Assembly: GCA_963815125.1 (NCBI GenBank)
Contig: CAWFFM010000014.1
Location: forward strand, 186,001-250,000
Origin: Actinocatenispora sp963815125
GTDB lineage: Bacteria > Actinomycetota > Actinomycetes > Mycobacteriales > Micromonosporaceae
Reading direction: 5' to 3'
DNA: 64,000 bases
The notes beneath the pieces are model-generated. The model was not told the DNA's origin, searched no databases, and was given only the letters and a program-made list of their open reading frames with translations. Position numbers and translations under genes: made by a program. Positions 59,381 through 64,000 of the stretch are shown piece after piece; within the stretch, counting starts at the first letter, position 1, and the number at the start of each line of letters is the position of its first letter.

Positions 59381-60740
59381 ATGGCGCTTCAGATCGAGAC
59401 GATCGAGACCTCGTCGTTGGGTGATCGCAGCTACCTGGCCACCGACGGGGACGTAGCGGTGGTGGTCGACCCGCAGCGCGACATCGACCGGATCCTGGAC
59501 CTGGCCGCGCAGCGCGGCGTACGCATCACCCACGTGCTGGAGACCCACGTGCACAACGACTACGTGACCGGCGGGCTGGAGCTGGCCCAGGTCACCGGCG
59601 CGACGTACGTGCTCGGCGTGGGAGACGACGTCGGCTTCGACCGGCTGGCCGTCAAGGAGGGCGACGTGATCACCACCGGTGGGATGCGGCTTCGCGTACT
59701 GCACACCCCCGGGCCACACCCACCACCACGTCTCCTACGCGCTGGACGATGCGACGACCGACGAGGTACGGGCGGTGTTCACCGGCGGCTCGATGCTGTT
59801 CGGCGCGACGGGCCGTACCGACCTGCTCGGTCCGGAGCACACCGACGAGCTGACGCACGCCCAGTACCACTCGGTACGGCGGCTCGCCGAGGAGATCCCC
59901 GGCACCGCCGAGGTACTGCCCACGCACGGTTTCGGCAGTTTCTGTTCCGCGACCCCGACCAGTGGCGACTCCTCGACCATCGCCGAGCAGCGGGACAACA
60001 ACCCGGCGTTGACGCAGGCCGAGCAGGACTATGTGGACACCCTGCTGGCCGGGCTGGGCGCCTATCCTGCCTACTACGTGCACATGGGTGTGATCAACCG
60101 CGCGGGCCCCGCGCCGGTCGACCTGTCCCCGCCCGTACCGGTGGACCCGGCCGAACTGCGGCGCCGGTTGGAGGCCGGGGAGTGGGTGGTGGACCTGCGG
60201 GAGCGGACCGCGTTCGCGGCCGGGCACCTGGCCGGTTCGTTGGCGTTCGAGTTGTCCACGAACTTCGTCACCTACCTGGGCTGGCTCTACTCCTACGGCA
60301 CGCCGCTGACCCTGATCGGCAGCACCGACGAGCAGGTCGCCGACGCCCGGCGCGAACTGGTCCGGATCGGCATCGACGCGGTGTCCGGCGCCGCGACCGG
60401 CAGCATCGACACGCTGGCCGACGGCCACCCGCTGCGTTCGTACCCGGTCACCGACTTCGCCGGCCTGGCCGAGGCCCGTAGGCACCGGTCCGTACAGGTG
60501 CTCGACGCCCGTCGCGACGAGGAACGGGCCGACAGCGCCGTACGCGACTCGCTGCACATCCCGCTGCACGAGCTCGCCGACCGGCTGGACGAGGTTCCGG
60601 CCGGAGAGATCTGGATCTACTGCGGGTCGGGTTACCGCGCCTCGATCGCCGCGTCGGTGCTGGACCGCCGACAGCACCCGGTCGTACTGATCGACGACTC
60701 GTTCGACAACGCCGCCCCGGCGGGTCTCATCGCTGTTTGA
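59381..60740 (+). pseudogene. MBL persulfide dioxygenase-rhodanese fusion (CstB-like), frameshifted
   Basis: One 453-codon gene broken near 59709 by an extra base in ACCCCCGGGCCAC. Before it: YLATDGDVAVVVDPQRDIDRILDLA, THVHNDYVTGGLELA with HxHxD Zn/Fe ligands; after it: HTHHHVSYALDDATTDEVRAVFTGGSMLFGATGRTDLL, GFGSFC, then a first rhodanese-like domain (VVDLRERTAFAAGHLAGSLAFEL, no catalytic Cys seen) and a second with IYCGSGYRA carrying the active Cys. This order matches CstB-type persulfide dioxygenase/sulfurtransferases. Downstream of operator 2 and the CstR-like gene; only the single shift mars it. Confidence 0.85.
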
Positions 60741-60781
60741 CAGTCTGGGGTGGTGGACGACCCCGGCATGCTCACCGCGCC

Positions 60782-61347
60782 ATGAGTTCGGCGCTGTCGC
60801 GACGGCTGGCCCGGTGGCGCCATCCCGGCGACGCGAACGGCTTCGACCGTACGCTGACCGCCCCGATGATCCTGGGTTCGATCCTGAACCCGATCAACTC
60901 GTCTGGCGCACCGGGCTGGCCGGCACGATCGACCTGGCCGGGATCGTACTGTTCAGCGCCACGTTGGTGACGATGCTGCTGTTCCTGATGCACCCGCAGG
61001 TCGCGTACTGGTACCTGCCGGTGCTCGCCGTCGTGGCCGCAGCCGCCCTGGTCGGGTGGGAACTGCGCGCCGCGAACCCGTTCCTGGACCTGCGGATCCT
61101 GGCCGGCAACCGGCCGCTGCTGGCCACCTACGCGCGTTCGCTGCTCACCGCGGTCAGCTCGTACGCCCTGCTGTACGGCTACACCCAGTGGCTGGAGCAG
61201 GGCCGGGGTCTGTCCGCGTCGGCGGCCGGACTGGTGCTGCTGCCGATCTTCGGTACCGGGATCCTGGTGTCCACGGTGACCGGGCGACGCCCGGAGATCC
61301 GCGGCAAACTCGCCGTCGGTGCCGCCACCCCAGCCCGGCCGCCGCTC
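60782..61347 (+). pseudogene. MFS transporter with internal deletion, cut by repeat element
   Basis: ATG 60782 begins LARWRHPGDANGFDRTLTAPMILGSILNPINSS, the conserved start of drug/H+ antiporter-type MFS proteins, but then jumps within two codons near 60900 to WRTGLAGTIDLAGIVLFSATL in another frame, which belongs to the middle of the protein (after helix 6). The helices up to TGILVSTVTGRRPEIRGK follow, and the gene ends where repeat element copy 3 starts. Helices 2-6 and the C-terminal part are missing. A decayed transporter. Confidence 0.8.
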
Positions 61348-61360
61348 CAGGCCCCGCTGG

Positions 61361-61502
61361 GCATTTTCCCCGAATCGGCTTTAAGTCCGGTTAGCGCCAG
61401 CAGACATTCGGGGAAAATGCACCAGGACCGACCGCCGTTGGGTACTTTTCCCCGAATGTACAAATAGCCGAAAAGGACAAAAGCTTCTTCCGGGGAAAAT
61501 GC
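61361..61502. repeat. Paired inverted-repeat element, copy 3
   Basis: Unit 1 61362-61419 has perfect arms CATTTTCCCCGAAT / ATTCGGGGAAAATG; unit 2 61444-61501 is degenerate at its outer left base and right arm (CTTTTCCCCGAAT / CGGGGAAAATG). Units are 58 bp with 24 bp between, as in copies 1 and 2. Placed between the decayed MFS gene and the convergent monooxygenase gene. Confidence 0.9.
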
Positions 61503-61530
61503 CCAGCGGGTTGGTGAGGAAGAAGGCCGG

Positions 61531-62679
61531 TCAGCCGGCGTCTCGGTAGACCAGGCCGGACAGGTTGAGCGCCAACCGGTGGCGTACGGCCGGGACCTTG
61601 GCCAGTCCGCGCATCGCCAGATTGCGGGCCGGGCGGCGTCCCGGGCTGACCGTGGCCAGCCGGGTGAGCCGGTCGGCGAGCTGGACCACCTTGTGCGCGA
61701 CGGGCAGGCGCGCGGTCTGGTAGGCGTCCAGCGGGTCGGTCGAGTCGCTGGCCAACGCGCCGGCGAGGGCATCACCGAGCCGTACGGCGTCCTGGATGCC
61801 GGTGTTCATGCCCTGACCTCCGGCGGGTGAATGGGCGTGCGCCGCGTCACCGGCCAGCAGGACCCGGCCGGCCCGGTACCGGTCGGCGACCCGGTTCTGC
61901 ACCCGGAACCGTGACCCCCAGACGATCTCGTCGACGACCACGCGTCCGGTCGCCGGACCACGGGTGTCGAGCAGCGACTGCACGTACCCGACGCCGGGCT
62001 GCTCGGGCGCTTCGTCCACGGTGGCCACCAGCCGGGTCACGCCGTGCGGTAGCGGCGCGACGACCAGCATGCCGGCCGGCGCGAAGTACAGGATGATCTC
62101 GTCGCGGGGCAGGTCGCCGGTGAGCCGTACGTCGGCGAGGCTGAACAGCTCGTCGTAGGAGTGGCCGGTGAAGCCGATCCCGGCCTGTTGACGTACGGCG
62201 CTGTGCGCTCCGTCCGCGCCGACCAGGTAGCGCGCCTGGATGGTGGTGCCGTCGTCGAGGGTTGCGGTGACGTGCTCGGCGTCCTGGCTCAGCCGGGTCA
62301 TGGCGTGCGGGCGCAGTACGGTGCCGCCGAGTTCGCCGAGCCGCTGCAGCAGCACGGACTCGGTCTCGGCCTGCGACAGCATCAGCGTGTACGGGTACGC
62401 GGTGGGCAGCTGGTCGAACCGTACGGGCAGCAGCACCCGGTCCCGGTCGCGGAACGAGAAGGTCGGCGCGGGGGTGCCACGGCGTACCAGTTCCGGGGTG
62501 ACGCCGGAAGGTTCGAGCATTTCCAGGGTGCGGGCGTGCACCACGGCGGCGCGGGAGGTGTTGGCGGCCTCGGCCTGGTTGTCGACGATGGTGGTGGCCA
62601 CGCCGCGCTGGTGGAGTGTGATGGCGGCGGTGAGTCCGGCGGGCCCGGCCCCGACGATCAGTACATCGGTGGTGATCAT
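61531..62679 (-). CDS. FAD-dependent aromatic-ring monooxygenase (PheA/TetX type)
   Basis: 382 residues. FAD motif VLIVGAGPAGLTAAITLHQRG, DG motif YLVGADGAHSAVRQQAGI, and the GD motif GRVLLAGDAAHAHSPAGGQGMNTGIQDAVRLGDALAGAL are all present. It is shorter than many such hydroxylases. ATG 62679 lies behind AAGGGGG at 6 bases. Divergent from a TetR-family gene with a bank of TGTTGGC repeats between them, so its expression is very probably repressed by that TetR and induced by its substrate or an analogue. Confidence 0.93.
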   Translation of the reverse strand: MITTDVLIVGAGPAGLTAAITLHQRGVATTIVDNQAEAANTSRAAVVHARTLEMLEPSGVTPELVRRGTPAPTFSFRDRDRVLLPVRFDQLPTAYPYTLMLSQAETESVLLQRLGELGGTVLRPHAMTRLSQDAEHVTATLDDGTTIQARYLVGADGAHSAVRQQAGIGFTGHSYDELFSLADVRLTGDLPRDEIILYFAPAGMLVVAPLPHGVTRLVATVDEAPEQPGVGYVQSLLDTRGPATGRVVVDEIVWGSRFRVQNRVADRYRAGRVLLAGDAAHAHSPAGGQGMNTGIQDAVRLGDALAGALASDSTDPLDAYQTARLPVAHKVVQLADRLTRLATVSPGRRPARNLAMRGLAKVPAVRHRLALNLSGLVYRDAG

Positions 62680-62693
62680 CGCGTCCCCCTTAG

Positions 62694-62767
62694 GTCAACA
62701 GGTGTTGGCATAACCGTAGGCACGGCCGAACTAGGATGTCAACACTTGTTGGCCTACACTTGTTGGC
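62694..62767. promoter_or_regulatory. TetR operator cluster
   Basis: Three related sites in the divergent promoter region: GTCAACAGGTGTTGGC (62694-62709), GTCAACACTTGTTGGC (62738-62753) and CTACACTTGTTGGC (62754-62767), the last abutting the TetR start codon. The core CAACA-nn-TGTTG is palindromic. The TetR gene shows no ribosome binding site, so it may be leaderless. Confidence 0.8.
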
Positions 62768-63319
62768 ATGACAGTCGAGCGACGATCGGACCGCACCCGG
62801 GCGGCGATCCTGCACGCGGCGCGCGAACGGTTCGCCGCCGACGGGTACGAACGCGCCACCATCCGCGCCATCGCCACCGACGCGAACATCGACCCGTCGA
62901 TGGTGATGCGCTACTTCGGCAACAAGGACAAACTGTTCGCCGCCGCCGCCCACTTCGACCTGCGGCTACCCGACCTGACCGGCGTGGCACGCAGCGAGGT
63001 CGGCGCCACCCTGATCGCGCACTTCCTGGACCGCTGGGAACAGGACGAGACGATGATCGCCCTGCTGCGCGCCGGCGCCACCAACGACGGCGCCGCCGAA
63101 CGGATGCGCGGACTGTTCGCCGAACAACTCGGCCCGGCCGTCGCCGCGCTCGGCGCGAGCCCGACACAGACCCCCGTCCGCGCCGGGCTCGTCTCCACCC
63201 AGGTACTCGGCCTGGCCCTGTGCCGCTACATCGTGAAACTGCCGCCGATCGCAGCGATGACCCGCGAACAGATCATCACCACCATCGGCCCCACCCTCCA
63301 GCACTACCTGACCACCTGA
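62768..63319 (+). CDS. TetR-family transcriptional regulator
   Basis: 183 residues. N-terminal helix-turn-helix RTRAAILHAARERFAADGYERATIRAIATDANIDPSMVMRYFGNKDKLFAAAAHF, C-terminal helical ligand domain (TetR_C type; GLVSTQVLGLALCRYIVKLPP). ATG 62768 directly follows operator site 3. Controls the divergent monooxygenase gene and itself, by the site cluster. Its 3' end overlaps the nitroreductase gene by 16 bp on the other strand. Confidence 0.95.
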   Translation: MTVERRSDRTRAAILHAARERFAADGYERATIRAIATDANIDPSMVMRYFGNKDKLFAAAAHFDLRLPDLTGVARSEVGATLIAHFLDRWEQDETMIALLRAGATNDGAAERMRGLFAEQLGPAVAALGASPTQTPVRAGLVSTQVLGLALCRYIVKLPPIAAMTREQIITTIGPTLQHYLTT

Positions 63320-63771
63320 CCCCGCCCCTCGCTGCAAGGCTGCAGCGCCACCACCGGCAGCCGGCGCGCCACCCGCGCCTGGTAGTCGGCGAACCCGGGG
63401 GCGACCCGCACGATCAGCTCGAACAGCCGGTCGCGTTCGGCTCCCTCGGCCGGCACCGCGACCGCACCGAAGGATTGCGTACCAAGCTCCACCCGGACCA
63501 TCGGATGCGCGAGCAGATTGTGGTACCAGGCGGGGTGGCGGTCCGCGCCGCCGGCCGAGCCGACGACATGCAGCGTGCCGTCGAGGCGTACGAATCCCAG
63601 CGGGCTGGTCTGCTCCCGCCCGGAGCGCGCCCCGACGGTGGTGAGCAGCAGCAGGTCGCCGCCCTCGAACGGGCCACCGACCCGCCCCTGGTTGGCGCGG
63701 AACTCCGCGACGACGGCCTGGTTGAAGTCCTGCACCCGGGGTTCGGGGCGGACGTACGGGTTCTCGGTCAT
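63304..63771 (-). CDS. Deazaflavin (F420)-dependent nitroreductase-family protein
   Basis: 155 residues. Ddn/FDOR-type fold: VQDFNQAVVAEFRANQGRVGGPFEGGDLLLLTTVGARSGREQTSPLGFVRLDGTLHVVGSAGGADRHPAWYHNLLAHPMVRVELGTQSFGAVAV is the characteristic stretch with the GARSG phosphate loop. Such proteins use F420H2 to reduce nitroimidazoles, quinones or aflatoxins; actual substrate unknown. ATG 63771. Convergent overlap with the TetR gene. The last 229 bp of the window show nothing further. Confidence 0.9.
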   Translation of the reverse strand: MTENPYVRPEPRVQDFNQAVVAEFRANQGRVGGPFEGGDLLLLTTVGARSGREQTSPLGFVRLDGTLHVVGSAGGADRHPAWYHNLLAHPMVRVELGTQSFGAVAVPAEGAERDRLFELIVRVAPGFADYQARVARRLPVVALQPCSEGRGQVVR

Positions 63772-64000
63772 GGACAGCCTCCTGGAGACAGGGCAAGCGA
63801 AAGATCCGACGGCGCCCGGGAACAAGCAGCGGGCAGCGGCGTACGGAAGAAGAGAAGAGCGACGCAGGAAGCGTCGCGGGGACACCGGGGGCGGGCACGA
63901 GGCCGCGCCGCTACGACGGTGTCAGCTGGGGTACGTGGTGTGTAGACGCACGAGCACTCCCCGAAGGTCAGGCCAGGATGGCCAGGCCTCCATGCCGCCG

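Noticed and set aside
24057..61501. Peptides such as SGKMH and FPRMY encoded across the repeat elements
   Set aside because: They result from translating the palindromic arms in several frames and have no starts, ribosome binding sites or conservation.
24056..61502. CRISPR interpretation of the CCCCGAAT repeats
   Set aside because: Only four 13-14 bp arms per locus, alternating in orientation, with two spacer sizes and no cas gene.
1..64000. Insertion sequences, prophage or integrative elements
   Set aside because: No transposase, integrase, relaxase or phage structural motif was seen on either strand, and neither tRNA is flanked by a visible attachment-site duplication.

Overview
The window is high-GC actinomycete DNA. 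Several features point to the Micromonosporaceae or a close relative: a complete conservon (sensor kinase, roadblock protein, DUF742, GTPase), three DUF397 genes with an XRE regulator, GTG/TTG starts, TTGTCCACA-type DnaA boxes and a c-di-AMP riboswitch of the actinobacterial kind. No transposase, integrase, phage or plasmid gene was seen, so it reads as ordinary chromosome with accessory patches. Species assignment is inference.

Layout. 1-3140: end of a protein O-mannosyltransferase, then a GrpE-like/Hsp70-like pair. 3239-7644 (minus): conservon. 8119-11853: NAD(P)-binding reductase, purC, a frameshifted CE15-type esterase and a DinB protein. 11862-13923: remnant of an ECF sigma gene, then an XRE / ImmA-IrrE peptidase / PIN-like operon that looks like a toxin-antitoxin or stress cassette. 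13990-16643: half-size MFS protein and two secreted proteins. 16848-24012: tRNA-Ala(CGC), a SepX/GlpR-like membrane protein, rimJ-like, moeA, galU, a GAF-GGDEF diguanylate cyclase and the divergent 5-FTHF cyclo-ligase (a conserved actinobacterial neighbourhood). 24382-33655: FmdB zinc ribbon behind a CIRCE-like element, SAF protein, mscL, MBL hydrolase, USP, DsbA-like protein, ABC exporter pair, CGNR protein, acetyltransferase and methyltransferase. 33789-38029: small uncharacterised genes and the XRE/DUF397/CYTH group. 38134-42360: lipoprotein and a copA-copZ-csoR copper cassette. 42556-44979: c-di-AMP riboswitch with a damaged NlpC/P60 gene and a damaged DUF4185 gene. 45133-47554: YCII plus ECF42-type sigma factor, PhnB-like protein, tRNA-Arg(CCT). 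47641-58591: mixed accessory genes, a DUF234-type ATPase under a striking AT-rich palindrome, an XRE-TPR regulator divergent from a chain of four tiny genes, and two tandem decayed LPxTG-type surface protein genes. 58729-60740: a sulfide/persulfide module with two CsoR-family operators. 60782-63771: a deleted MFS gene, an FAD monooxygenase with its TetR regulator, and an F420/deazaflavin-type nitroreductase.

The most unusual signal is a previously unnamed (to me) repeat present three times (24056, 33689, 61361). Each copy has two 58-59 bp units, each bounded by inverted copies of a 13-14 bp arm CATTTTCCCCGAAT, separated by exactly 24 bp. Geometry is fixed while the interiors differ, so length and arm pairing rather than sequence seem to be selected. 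A second general point is that at least seven otherwise intact genes carry single-base frameshifts. This may be assembly error rather than biology and should be settled before calling those genes dead.
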